From assembly GCA_003284215.1 (NCBI GenBank), contig QBVW01000004.1, positions 1 to 64,000 of the forward strand: a DNA stretch of 64,000 nucleotides. The letters are read 5' to 3'. Below are positions 41,659-50,359 of this stretch, one piece after another. This DNA comes from SAR86 cluster bacterium AG-313-D11. Its GTDB lineage: Bacteria > Pseudomonadota > Gammaproteobacteria > Magnimaribacterales > D2472. The notes beneath the pieces are model-generated. The model was given only the letters and a program-made list of their open reading frames with translations. It searched no databases and was not told where the DNA came from. The position numbers and the translations under genes were made by a program. Numbering within the stretch: the first letter of the stretch is position 1; every line of letters starts with the position of its first letter.

Positions 41659-42987
41659 TTATAAAATAAAAAATGGGAAAATTATTACGATCAATAATAC
41701 AGCTAGTTGAATTAAAATAAAGGGAATAACTCCTTTATAAATATCTGTGGTCTTAATGCTTTCATCTGCCACTCCTCTTAAATAGAAGAGAGAGAAACCA
41801 AAAGGTGGCGTTAAGAAAGAAGTTTGTAAGTTAATTGCCATGAGGATTCCAAGCCAAACAGGATCAAAACCCATCATTAAAAGTGGAGGGGCAACTAATG
41901 GGATAATAACATAGCAAATTTCTATAAAGTCTAAGATAAAACCAAAGAGGAAGATGGCTAGCAGAATAAACAAGAGGGCAGTATATTTTCCGCCTGGCAT
42001 CATTTCAAAAATTTGATCTACCAATAGATCACCACCCACACCCCTAAAGATTAAAGAGAATATTGAGGCCCCAATAAGAATGCTGAAAATCATAGTAGTA
42101 ACTGTTGCAGCTTTGTAACTGGTTGCCCTCAGGAGTTCTAGATTTGCGCTGCCATTTAGTCCAGCAATAACCAGGGCTCCAAAGGCTCCAACACCCGCAG
42201 CTTCAGTCGGTGTTGCTATGCCAGCAATAATAGACCCAAGGACCACAAAAATTAAAGTTGCAGGTGGAAGTAAAGTTTTTAAAATGTTTGCTTTGCCTTC
42301 AATTTCTTCTATGGGCATAAATTCTTTTTTTCTATTAATCATGATGGTGTAAATTAAATACCCAGCAACAATCATGATGCCTGGGGCAATTGCACCAACA
42401 AATAAATCTCCCACTGAAACAGTTTCTTGTGAAAAGACTCCCATATTGTTTTGGGCTCTTTGATAGGCATTGGACATCACATCACCAAGAAGCACCAAGG
42501 CAATGGAAGGAGGAATGATTTGACCCAACGTTCCAGTGGAGGCAACCAGGCCTGAGGCAAAATCTTTGTCATAGCCTTGCTTTAACATGGCAGGCAGAGA
42601 CATGAGACCCATGGTCACAACGGTTGCTCCAACAATTCCAGTGCTAGCTGCTAATAGAGCTCCAACAATAATAATGGATATGCTTAAACCCGAATTAGTA
42701 TTTTTAAAGACTATCGCCATATCTCTTAACATCTTGGCTGCAATGCCTGATCTTTCTAAAACCACGCCCATGAAAACAAACAGGGGCACAGCAAGCAGAG
42801 TTTGATTGTTCATGATTCCAAAAATCCGCATAGGTAGGGTTTTAAATAAATTAGGGTCAAAAAAATCTAATGCGATACCAAGTAGCGCAAATAAGATTGA
42901 TGTTCCTGCAAGGGTGAAAGCGACTGGATAACCAAGCAGCAGGGCAGCACAGATGAGAACTATTAAAAGAATTGGGATTATTTCCAT
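41659..42987 (-). CDS. dctM: TRAP transporter large permease (DctM)
   Basis: This 442-residue membrane protein is the sodium-driven transport subunit, with about 12 helices. Family signatures include LLAVPLFVFMGVVLERSGIA, GATVVTMGLMSLPAMLKQGYDKDFASGLVASTGTLGQIIPPSI (in separate helices and a hairpin), and LMAINLQTSFLTPPFGFSLFYLRG. It overlaps the dctQ gene by 10 bases and receives solute from a DctP protein. In this window dctP lies 6 kb away at 34662. Confidence 0.94.
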   Translation of the reverse strand: MEIIPILLIVLICAALLLGYPVAFTLAGTSILFALLGIALDFFDPNLFKTLPMRIFGIMNNQTLLAVPLFVFMGVVLERSGIAAKMLRDMAIVFKNTNSGLSISIIIVGALLAASTGIVGATVVTMGLMSLPAMLKQGYDKDFASGLVASTGTLGQIIPPSIALVLLGDVMSNAYQRAQNNMGVFSQETVSVGDLFVGAIAPGIMIVAGYLIYTIMINRKKEFMPIEEIEGKANILKTLLPPATLIFVVLGSIIAGIATPTEAAGVGAFGALVIAGLNGSANLELLRATSYKAATVTTMIFSILIGASIFSLIFRGVGGDLLVDQIFEMMPGGKYTALLFILLAIFLFGFILDFIEICYVIIPLVAPPLLMMGFDPVWLGILMAINLQTSFLTPPFGFSLFYLRGVADESIKTTDIYKGVIPFILIQLAVLLIVIIFPFFIL

Positions 42988-43430
42988 GATCTATATAGCT
43001 CCCTTATTCCTGCTAGGGCTAGAACGAACGGAAATAAAAAAATAAACGATTTTTGGATATATACAATGCTTAGACCTCCTGGCTCAGTGGAGATTTCCCG
43101 AACAGACCAAGAGGCTGAGACGAAATCTATGGCGTAATATCCCAAGACCCCTATCATTGGCATGAGAAAAAATACTATCCCAAAAGTATTAACAGCTTTT
43201 TTATACTCAGAAGAAGCATTGCGATAAAAAATGTCTACTCGTACATGCTCATCTGCAGAATAGGCCCAACCAGCGCAGCCTAGAAATATCAGAGCATGGA
43301 CATACAAAGCTAATTCTTGGATATCCACTCTTCCAATCCCAAAAAAATATCGACCAATGACAACCACTATGACCAATATCAACAAAACAGGTATCAGGCG
43401 TGCAAAAAATTGTCCTAAATAATCACTCAT
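42978..43430 (-). CDS. dctQ: TRAP transporter small permease (DctQ)
   Basis: The 150-residue four-helix subunit pairs with DctM. The pattern VDIQELALYVHALIFLGCAGWAYSADEHVRVDIFY is the DctQ region with the conserved charged loop H-V-R-V-D. It is the first gene of dctQ-dctM and the small gene at 41421, on the minus strand, starting 38 bases from the divergent yaaA gene. Confidence 0.9.
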   Translation of the reverse strand: MSDYLGQFFARLIPVLLILVIVVVIGRYFFGIGRVDIQELALYVHALIFLGCAGWAYSADEHVRVDIFYRNASSEYKKAVNTFGIVFFLMPMIGVLGYYAIDFVSASWSVREISTEPGGLSIVYIQKSFIFLFPFVLALAGIRELYRSWK

Positions 43431-43468
43431 GCTATGTATATTAAAGAGATTTGTTTAAAATAAGAACC

Positions 43469-44236
43469 ATGATAGTTTTATTATCACCAGCCAAGACCCT
43501 TGATTACACCAAGGAATTTGATGTGGAGCCAACCGCTCCAGCCTTTTTATCTGATTCAGCCAAGTTAATTAAAGAGCTGAAGACAAAAGAGCCTAAAGAT
43601 ATTGCCTCACTTATGGGGCTCAGCGATAAACTGGCAACTCTGAATTTTGATCGCTATCAAAGCTGGTCAGCAGCTAAAAAAATGAGCTCTGACAGCCAAC
43701 CAGCCTTATTTGTTTTTCAGGGCGATGTTTATCAAGGCCTGCAAGCAGATACTTTTAACAAGAAAGATATAACTTTTGCGCAAAAGCATTTAAGAATTTT
43801 ATCTGGTTTGTATGGCGAGCTTAGACCTCTAGATTTGATTAAGCCGTATCGATTAGAGATGGGCACAAAGTTACAAAACTCTAAGGGTAAAAATCTATAT
43901 GAATTCTGGGGCAACAAAGTTCAAGAAAATATTTTGAAGGAACTTAAAGTCAATAAATCAAACCTTGTAGTCAATCTTGCATCAAAAGAATATTTCACCG
44001 TTGTGGGCTCCTTGCCTAAAGACGTTGAAGTTGTTTCACCTGTTTTTAAAGATTTTAAAAATGGTGAATACAAACTCATTAGTTTTTACGCAAAAAAAGC
44101 TCGTGGCTACATGAGTCACTGGATGATTAAGAACAAAGTTACTAAGTCTGAGGAATTAAGGGACTTTAATGCTGAAGGCTACAAATATTCTAAAAAGCTT
44201 TCGACTGAATCAGAGCCTGTTTTCTTAAGGAACTAA
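43469..44236 (+). CDS. yaaA: Peroxide stress protein YaaA
   Basis: This DUF328 protein of 255 residues lowers free intracellular iron and so limits damage during peroxide stress in E. coli. The opening MIVLLSPAKTLDYT, the WSAAKKMSSD region, LRILSGLYGELRPLDLIKPYRLEMG and the C-terminal FYAKKARGYMSHWM are family signatures. The ATG at 43469 begins the motif exactly; an in-frame ATG at 43451 adds six residues but is not needed. Confidence 0.93.
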   Translation: MIVLLSPAKTLDYTKEFDVEPTAPAFLSDSAKLIKELKTKEPKDIASLMGLSDKLATLNFDRYQSWSAAKKMSSDSQPALFVFQGDVYQGLQADTFNKKDITFAQKHLRILSGLYGELRPLDLIKPYRLEMGTKLQNSKGKNLYEFWGNKVQENILKELKVNKSNLVVNLASKEYFTVVGSLPKDVEVVSPVFKDFKNGEYKLISFYAKKARGYMSHWMIKNKVTKSEELRDFNAEGYKYSKKLSTESEPVFLRN

Positions 44237-45085
44237 ACCGTCTTTTTCCCAAAATGAGTGTATTGGCTCTAAGTCATCATAATTAGCTTTTGATTTCTCC
44301 ATAAAAGCTTTCATTGCAGCTTCCATGTCTTGGCCGCTAATCAATGAAGAATTCCAAGCAGCATGATAATCAAGAGCTTCTTTAACACTGTGATCTCGTG
44401 CATAGTTAATTTGTTTTTTAATCACACGAGTAATGAGCGGTGACTTAGAGGCAATCTCTTTGGCCAATTCTAATGAGCCTTTTTCAAGGTCTTCTCTGCT
44501 CTCAAAGACTTTATTCATAAAGCCCAATTCTAGAGCCTCAGCTGGAAGAAATTTCCTGCCAGTGTAAGAAAGCTCTCTTACCGCACCAAGCGGCATCAAT
44601 GTTGGTAATCTTTGCAGGGTTCCGACATCTGCTGCCAACCCAATATCTACTTCTGCAATTTTAAAAAAAGCATCGGATGAGCAATGTCTAATGTCACAGG
44701 CAGCTACCATGTCAATGCCTCCACCAACGCAAGCCCCTTGAATCGAAGCAATGGTAGGCATGCGACATTCCTCTAATGCAGAAAATGTATCTTGCAACTC
44801 AAGAACTTCATGATAAAAAGTTTCACGCATTCGAGCAGGATCTTTTTTTACACCGCCTTTATCAGCAGGAGCAAAATTTGCTAAGTCCATGCCAGCATTA
44901 AAATGCTTGCCTTCTCCTTTTAATAAAATCACTCTTGCCTCTGCACTTTTATCTAACTCTTTAACAATTTCAGGAAGTTCTTTCCAGAATAATCGTGTCA
45001 TGGTGTTGAATTCATCAGGACGATTCATGACCACATGAGCTACATGATCTTTTACGTTGACATCAAAACATGTGTACTTACTCAT
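44225..45085 (-). CDS. Enoyl-CoA hydratase / crotonase-family protein
   Basis: The 286-residue crotonase-fold protein has the first oxyanion segment in GKHFNAGMDLANF and the second in IQGACVGGGIDMVAACDIRHCS. It has FFKIAEVDIGLAADVGTLQRLP, with the Asp and Glu positions used by dienoyl-CoA isomerases (ECH1-like). A delta(3,5)-delta(2,4)-dienoyl-CoA isomerase function is plausible. It overlaps a small upstream ORF (45078-45242), suggesting coupling. Confidence 0.87.
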   Translation of the reverse strand: MSKYTCFDVNVKDHVAHVVMNRPDEFNTMTRLFWKELPEIVKELDKSAEARVILLKGEGKHFNAGMDLANFAPADKGGVKKDPARMRETFYHEVLELQDTFSALEECRMPTIASIQGACVGGGIDMVAACDIRHCSSDAFFKIAEVDIGLAADVGTLQRLPTLMPLGAVRELSYTGRKFLPAEALELGFMNKVFESREDLEKGSLELAKEIASKSPLITRVIKKQINYARDHSVKEALDYHAAWNSSLISGQDMEAAMKAFMEKSKANYDDLEPIHSFWEKDGLVP

Positions 45086-45242
45086 TTAAATCTACCTCAT
45101 TTTTGATGTTTTGAACTATCTCTCTTAACTCATCGACTAACTCGAATGTTTTGTGATGAGGGAGAACCACCTTTCTCTCGGTGCTAAGCTTCCTTAGTCC
45201 ATTATCCAACTCATCTAATTTGGTGATTATTTCTTTGCTCAT
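45078..45242 (-). CDS. 54-residue charged protein coupled to the crotonase
   Basis: The minus-strand ORF begins ATGAGCAAAG and ends in a TAA that overlaps the ATG of the crotonase gene (ATGAGTAA). The product is highly charged, rich in Leu/Glu/Lys (EIITKLDELDNGLRKLSTER) and probably a short coiled coil. The 8-base overlap is typical of translational coupling. A gene is plausible but not proved; it could be a spurious short frame. Confidence 0.45.
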   Translation of the reverse strand: MSKEIITKLDELDNGLRKLSTERKVVLPHHKTFELVDELREIVQNIKNEVDLNE

Positions 45243-45288
45243 GGCTACAATAGGTTAACTAAACAAAAAATTATAATAGCTTGAATCT

Positions 45289-46137
45289 ATGAAAGCACGT
45301 CTCTGGCAAACTTTATTTATTTTAAATGCTCTGATTGCATCAGAAATTATTTTAGCAAAAGGTGCAAATAAAGATGTTAGAGATCTAAAAGAACAAAATA
45401 TTATGTCTGTCCTTTTTCAACAGACTTCAGCCGAAAGACTGGCTGGGAGTCTTCAAACTTTTAGATCAGCCAAGCAAGCGCTAGATAATGCTTTAGCAGA
45501 TTCATCCTGGAGCGCATTGCCAGGGCAAACTGTTCATGGCAAAAAACCAGCCATCATAGTCGACGTGGATGAGACGGTTTTAGACAATACTGCATATGAA
45601 GCTCGTATGATTCTGGATGGCACTAAGTATCCAGAAGGGTGGGTAAGTTGGGGCAAAGAAGCGGCTGCAACTGAGGTTCCTGGCGCAAAAGATTTTTTGA
45701 ATTATGCAGCTTCAAAAGACGTAACAATTTTTTATGTCACCAATCGAGTAGTGGAGCTAAAAGAAGCAACCAAAAAAAATTTAACCAAGCTTGGTATCCC
45801 CTGGGATAAAACTAAAAATACCGTTTTAATGCGTGGAGAAAATAACTGGGACTCTGATAAGGGCCCAAGAAGGGCGTTGGTGGGTAATGAATATAGAGTT
45901 CTTTTAATGATCGGAGATAACTTGGGAGATTTTGTAGATGCCAAGGATAATGCTTTAAACCCTAGCAATCGAAAGAACATTGTAAGCAATTATGCTGACT
46001 ACTGGGGGGTGCAATGGTTCATGCTTCAAAATATTGCTTACGGAGATTGGGAGGGAGCGCTATATGATTTTGACTATTCTCTATCTCCCGATGAAGTCTA
46101 TAACTCGCGTCTAGAGTTCTTAGATCCTGGCAGGTAA
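45289..46137 (+). CDS. 5'-nucleotidase, lipoprotein e(P4)-like acid phosphatase
   Basis: The 282-residue exported acid phosphatase of the class B/C HAD family has a signal peptide (about 1-23) without a clear lipobox. The nucleophile Asp is in PAIIVDVDETVLDNTAYEA; motif II and III segments are VTNRVVELKEAT and LLMIGDNLGDF. It would dephosphorylate nucleotides in the periplasm so that nucleosides can be taken up. The length fits e(P4). Confidence 0.86.
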   Translation: MKARLWQTLFILNALIASEIILAKGANKDVRDLKEQNIMSVLFQQTSAERLAGSLQTFRSAKQALDNALADSSWSALPGQTVHGKKPAIIVDVDETVLDNTAYEARMILDGTKYPEGWVSWGKEAAATEVPGAKDFLNYAASKDVTIFYVTNRVVELKEATKKNLTKLGIPWDKTKNTVLMRGENNWDSDKGPRRALVGNEYRVLLMIGDNLGDFVDAKDNALNPSNRKNIVSNYADYWGVQWFMLQNIAYGDWEGALYDFDYSLSPDEVYNSRLEFLDPGR

Positions 46138-46168
46138 TCTTGCAAAAAAATCTTTGATCATATTTTGC

Positions 46169-46190
46169 AGGCTTACGATTATGAAAGCCT
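46169..46190. terminator. Hairpin between convergent genes
   Basis: AGGCTT (46169-46174) pairs with AAGCCT (46185-46190) around a 10-base loop, between the phosphatase and HAD genes that face each other. The following T tract is weak. Confidence 0.4.
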
Positions 46191-46194
46191 AGAT

Positions 46195-46845
46195 TCAAGT
46201 AATTGTGCTCACTAGATCAGCAAGGCTCGCAAATGTCTCAACCCTATTTTGCAAAATTCTATTTTTACCTTGAGTGATCCAAGCCACCTGTTTGATTCCA
46301 GCCTTTGCAGCGGCTGTGACAACCTTTAAATCATCATCAATAAATATTGCATCTTCGAACTCTAGATTTAAATTATGCCTTGCTAAAGCCCAGAATTCTT
46401 TTGATTCCTTGGGATAACCTACATGCATGCTATAAAAAATTGAATCAAAAAACTCTAGGAAATTTTGAGTCTCGGCTTTGTATTCCTGGATCCTTGGATC
46501 TCCATTGGTAAGAATGTACTTGGGATTTTTTAAAGTTGATAGTCTTTGTAAAGCATCATATGAGCCTGCTAAGTAAGAGCATCTCTCTTCTTTCTCTTGA
46601 AAGATTTGCATGCAGTCAACATTGAGTAGATTGTCCCAATAATTTAAGTCATAAAAATTTAGAGTCCCTCTTTGGATATCAATTTCTGTCATTATCTCTG
46701 CTTTTGCTTCTTCTATGCTTTTATTTGTTTGCCTGCTCACTTGCTCGGGTAGCCATAATTCCCAAAACTTTTTATCGTATGCAAGATCTAGGATAACTCC
46801 ATCAAGATCTGAGAGAATTGCAGTGGTAGAATTAAGCTTTACCAT
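46195..46845 (-). CDS. HAD-family hydrolase
   Basis: The 216-residue product has the HAD nucleophile motif LSDLDGVILDLAYD (D13/D15), motif II YILTNGD, and motif IV AIFIDDDLKVV with the metal-binding Asp residues. Substrate and phosphatase/dehalogenase choice are not settled. Its start codon is only 7 bases from the divergent cysQ start, so any promoter must lie inside the neighbouring coding regions. Confidence 0.85.
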   Translation of the reverse strand: MVKLNSTTAILSDLDGVILDLAYDKKFWELWLPEQVSRQTNKSIEEAKAEIMTEIDIQRGTLNFYDLNYWDNLLNVDCMQIFQEKEERCSYLAGSYDALQRLSTLKNPKYILTNGDPRIQEYKAETQNFLEFFDSIFYSMHVGYPKESKEFWALARHNLNLEFEDAIFIDDDLKVVTAAAKAGIKQVAWITQGKNRILQNRVETFASLADLVSTIT

Positions 46846-46852
46846 TAATGAA

Positions 46853-47668
46853 ATGTTATCTAAAAATTTAGAACCTATTATCCCTCAATTAGAGGAATTA
46901 ACGCGTAGTTTATTTCCGGAGATTCTTAAAATTTATAGGAATCCAAGGTCTAGTGCACAACAGAAAAAGGATGGTTCTCCTGTGACTGCCGCAGATATGT
47001 ATGCCCATAAAGTTATAGTAAAATTTCTGAGAAAGCACTTTGCAGATATCCCGGTCGTTTCTGAAGAGAGTTTTAAACAAAAAAATTATAAGCCTGCAAA
47101 AGAGTTTTGGATAATAGACCCCATTGATGGAACTAAAGAGTTTGTGAATAAATCTGATGAGTTCACAACCAACATAGCTCTTATTCAAAATGGCAAGCCG
47201 ATACTTGGAGTAGTGGGCGCACCTGCTTTTGATCAAGTTTGGTCTGGAATAGCAAACCACTCAGTTAATAAAAAAAAGGCTGAAAATAAAAAACGCTCAA
47301 TTCTAAGAATAGTCACCAGCAAAAGTCACAGAACAGTCATAGATACAGCTTTTTTAAATTTTTTAGATAAAAATGGAAAAAGATTAAAAATTATATCTAA
47401 GGGCAGTTCTCTTAAAATTTGTGCTTTGGCAGATAAAAAAGCTGACATTTATCCACGATTTGGCCCAACTTCTGAGTGGGACATAGCAGCTGCTGATGCT
47501 GTGCTTCGATCAAGGGGAGGAGGAATTTTTCAAATAGACAGCCATAAACTCCTTGAATATGGCAAAAAAGACAGCATATTAAATCCTATGTTCATTGCAA
47601 TAAGTGATTTGAACGAAAAAAGGACAATTTTGTCTCTAATAGGTGGTTTTAGTAAAAATTTGCTATAA
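46853..47668 (+). CDS. cysQ: 3'(2'),5'-bisphosphate nucleotidase CysQ
   Basis: This 271-residue inositol-monophosphatase-fold enzyme hydrolyses 3'-phosphoadenosine 5'-phosphate, recycling the by-product of sulfate assimilation and carrier-protein phosphopantetheinylation. The signatures are DGSPVTAADMYAH (metal site), FWIIDPIDGTKEFVN (D-x-x-D-G-T) and TSEWDIAAADAVL. Start at the ATG at 46853; a frame start at 46715 would read through the divergent HAD gene. Confidence 0.9.
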   Translation: MLSKNLEPIIPQLEELTRSLFPEILKIYRNPRSSAQQKKDGSPVTAADMYAHKVIVKFLRKHFADIPVVSEESFKQKNYKPAKEFWIIDPIDGTKEFVNKSDEFTTNIALIQNGKPILGVVGAPAFDQVWSGIANHSVNKKKAENKKRSILRIVTSKSHRTVIDTAFLNFLDKNGKRLKIISKGSSLKICALADKKADIYPRFGPTSEWDIAAADAVLRSRGGGIFQIDSHKLLEYGKKDSILNPMFIAISDLNEKRTILSLIGGFSKNLL

Positions 47669-47699
47669 TTATCAGTTCCCAATAACTATGGGTTATAAT
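47661..47699 (+). promoter_or_regulatory. Promoter region of rpoH with two -10 boxes
   Basis: An extended -10 box TGCTATAAT (47661-47669) and a second TATAAT (47694-47699) lie 53 and 23 bases before the rpoH ATG. No matching -35 hexamers stand out, which is normal for extended -10 promoters. Confidence 0.4.
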
Positions 47700-47721
47700 T
47701 AGTTATTAGAAAAACATATAA

Positions 47722-48582
47722 ATGAGTACAGATTTACAAACAATTACGCTTTCAACTCCAGGCAAGGATATAGAATCCTACTTGTCATGCGTGCATGCTA
47801 TTCCCATATTGACAGCTGAACAAGAGCAGGAATTAGCGCAAAAGCTTTATGAGAACAATGATCTTGAAGCTGCCCGTCAACTTGTCCTTTCACACTTACG
47901 ATTTGTGGTTCATATTGCAAGATCATATCAAGGTTATGGTTTGCCTTTGGCTGATATTATTCAGGAAGGCAATGTCGGTCTCATGAAAGCTGTTGATCGG
48001 TTTGATCCAAATAGAGGAGTGAAAGTTGTTTCCTTTGCCGTTCATTGGATTAAGGCTGAAATACATGAGTACATTCTAAAAAATTGGAGAATGGTAAAAA
48101 TTGCAACAACAAAGGCTCAAAGAAAACTCTTCTTTAATCTCAGAAGTAAGAAAAAAACTCTAGATTGGTTAACACAAGAAGAGGCCGAAAAGATTGCAGA
48201 AGATTTAAATGTAGAAGTAAAAGATGTCTTGCACATGGAAAATCGACTGACCTCGCATGACTCGGCGTTTGATGCGCCAGTTGGCAGCGATGATGAAGGC
48301 GATATTCTCTCTCCCTCTCAATACCTAGAAGACAGATCATTCAGCCCTGAAATTCTTGTTGAAGCCCAAGAAGTCTCTGATCATAATGCTCAAGAGCTAT
48401 CCATGGCCTTGTCTAGCCTAGATGATCGCAGCAAAGACATTATTGCAAGAAGATACCTTGCCGATGAAAAAGAAACTCTTCATGACTTAGCTGATGAGTA
48501 CAACGTTTCAGCAGAAAGAATTAGACAAATTGAAAATGGAGCATTGAAAAAACTCAAAGCAGCCATGTCTAATGCAGCCTAA
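47722..48582 (+). CDS. rpoH: RNA polymerase sigma-32 factor (RpoH)
   Basis: This 286-residue heat-shock sigma factor opens the promoters of chaperone and protease genes. Region 2 is VLSHLRFVVHIARSYQGYGLPLADIIQEGNVGL, the RpoH-box is QRKLFFNLRSKKK (diagnostic for sigma-32), and region 4.2 ends ETLHDLADEYNVSAERIRQIE. Spacing and length are normal. It is followed 20 bases later by the trmB reading frame. Confidence 0.95.
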   Translation: MSTDLQTITLSTPGKDIESYLSCVHAIPILTAEQEQELAQKLYENNDLEAARQLVLSHLRFVVHIARSYQGYGLPLADIIQEGNVGLMKAVDRFDPNRGVKVVSFAVHWIKAEIHEYILKNWRMVKIATTKAQRKLFFNLRSKKKTLDWLTQEEAEKIAEDLNVEVKDVLHMENRLTSHDSAFDAPVGSDDEGDILSPSQYLEDRSFSPEILVEAQEVSDHNAQELSMALSSLDDRSKDIIARRYLADEKETLHDLADEYNVSAERIRQIENGALKKLKAAMSNAA

Positions 48583-48601
48583 TTAATTAAGGCGCTCTCC
48601 T

Positions 48602-49258
48602 ATTAACCAAGATAAACCCTATCTAACGAGTTTTGTAAAAAGGCTTGGACGCATCACAGCATCTCAAAAAAGCGCATTAGATTCACTGGAACATCATCAT
48701 CTCTCAGGTTCCAAGCGGCTTTCAGAATTAGCCAAGAACTACGAAAAAATTATTTTAGAAATAGGTTTTGGAAATGGAGAAAACACATCTTTCTTAGCAA
48801 CCGAAAATCCAAATGCATTAATTGTTGCCTCAGAGGTATATCTCTCAGGTATAGGCAGTCTCTTAAATAGCATTGCTCAGAACTCTCTGAACAATATAAA
48901 AATATATGATGACGATGTGCGTGAGCTCATTTTAAAACTGCCAAAAGACATGTTTGATGAGGTCTATATTATTTGCCCTGACCCATGGCCTAAAGCTAGG
49001 CATCATAAACGAAGACTAATTAAAAATAATTTCTTAAAAGTTTTAGCCAAAGTGCTAAAAAAAAATGGGACAGTATATATCTCAACGGATTGGGAAAATT
49101 ATGCTGAATCTATTCAGGAGGAGTTAGACAAAACAAAAAAATATTTTTCCTTCAAACAAATTTCTAATGAAGGCATGCCCATTACTCGCTTTCAACAGCG
49201 AGCAATCAATGAGAACAGATCAATACATACTTTTTTATTAACAGTTCTAAAAAAATAA
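48602..49258 (+). CDS. trmB: tRNA (guanine-N7)-methyltransferase TrmB, with probable ATT start
   Basis: TrmB methylates G46 of tRNA. The frame reads SFVKRLGRITASQKSALDSL, then the SAM motif LEIGFGNGENT and YIICPDPWPKARHHKRRLI, with the D-P-W-P-K-x-x-H-x-K-R signature, and ends TRFQQRAINENRSI. Between the in-frame stop (48584-48586) and the conserved core there is no ATG, GTG or TTG; the first canonical start (GTG, 48917) lies after the SAM motif. An ATT at 48602 gives a normal length of 218 residues. The remaining options are another rare start or a sequence error. Confidence 0.8.
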   Translation: MNQDKPYLTSFVKRLGRITASQKSALDSLEHHHLSGSKRLSELAKNYEKIILEIGFGNGENTSFLATENPNALIVASEVYLSGIGSLLNSIAQNSLNNIKIYDDDVRELILKLPKDMFDEVYIICPDPWPKARHHKRRLIKNNFLKVLAKVLKKNGTVYISTDWENYAESIQEELDKTKKYFSFKQISNEGMPITRFQQRAINENRSIHTFLLTVLKK

Positions 49259-50359
49259 CTGAATGGTTTCATTGAGGAATCGATACCCTTTTTGAGTTGT
49301 TCCAATTCTATCCTCTAATAGCAAGCCCTCATCAATGCCTTTTTGATATTTCTTCAAGAAACTTGCAGGCAATTTAATTGTTATATCCTGTGGTTGAAGA
49401 CCATTTTTAATTCTTAGTAAATTCATTGCAAGATCCATATCAAGATCATTATCTGAAATTTTTTTTAAGTCAGTTGACCTTTGGTTTTGTATGTATCCTT
49501 CTAGGGGTTTAATTTTTCTGAATCTAATAATTTCTTCCTCATTTGATATTTTGCTATGTGAGCCAGGACCAACTCCTAAAAAATCACCAAATTGCCAATA
49601 ATTCATATTGTGTTGACTTTCATACCCCGGCTTTGACCAAGAAGAGACCTCATATTGCTTATAGCCATTTTTTTCTAGTAGGTCTTCCGCAATAAGTTCA
49701 ATTTTTTCAATTTCTTCTTCATTGGGGAGTTCCAGCTCTTTTTTATAATAAATAGTATTTGGTTCGATGGTTAATTGATACAAAGATAAATGATTGATAT
49801 TTGATTGAATAACTCTGTCTAAGTTTGCAGTAAACGATTTGGGTGTTTGCTTTTCAATTCCATAGATTAAATCAATTGTTGAATTAATTCCCTGCAGCGC
49901 TTGAGTGGCCTGAATTGCAGATTCCTTATCATGATTGCGCCCCAATGCTTGCAATTCTTGGTTGTTATAACTTTGGATGCCTAAAGATATTCGATTGATG
50001 CCTGCGATTAATAATTCGTCAATTCTGCCTTCTGATACATTGCTAGGGTTCATCTCTAAAGTTATTTCAGTCTCTTTAGATAAAAATCTATTTTTAATAG
50101 AATCCAGTATATGCTTGATCGATTCAGTGGAGGCAAGAGATGGTGTGCCTCCGCCAAAATAAACGGTTTTAAATTTTCTGCCAGCTATTAGATCTTTGGA
50201 TTGGCTGATGTCTTTGATGATTGCTTCCGCCAATTTTGCATCATTGCCATTTACTGGATCGGTTGTAATAGAAAAATCACAGTAGGGACACTGTATTTCA
50301 CACCAGGGCAAATGAACATAAAGACTAAGAGGTATTTTATTCAGCGACAAAATTTTCAA
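49247..50359 (-). CDS. hemW: Radical SAM heme chaperone HemW
   Basis: The 370-residue protein is a radical SAM enzyme that binds heme and delivers it to respiratory proteins. The CxxxCxxC motif appears in LPWCEIQCPYCDF, with FGGGTPSL following and the HemW C-terminal domain after residue 250. It is the last gene of the efp-to-hemW run and overlaps rdgB by 23 bases. It converges with trmB, overlapping by 12 bases. Confidence 0.92.
   Translation of the reverse strand: MKILSLNKIPLSLYVHLPWCEIQCPYCDFSITTDPVNGNDAKLAEAIIKDISQSKDLIAGRKFKTVYFGGGTPSLASTESIKHILDSIKNRFLSKETEITLEMNPSNVSEGRIDELLIAGINRISLGIQSYNNQELQALGRNHDKESAIQATQALQGINSTIDLIYGIEKQTPKSFTANLDRVIQSNINHLSLYQLTIEPNTIYYKKELELPNEEEIEKIELIAEDLLEKNGYKQYEVSSWSKPGYESQHNMNYWQFGDFLGVGPGSHSKISNEEEIIRFRKIKPLEGYIQNQRSTDLKKISDNDLDMDLAMNLLRIKNGLQPQDITIKLPASFLKKYQKGIDEGLLLEDRIGTTQKGYRFLNETIQLFF

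Noticed and set aside
46715..46852. Longer N-terminus for CysQ
   Set aside because: It would read antisense through the HAD gene and adds 46 residues with no match to the family.
48917..49258. Short TrmB starting at GTG 48917
   Set aside because: It would lack the SAM-binding motif that is encoded in the same frame upstream.
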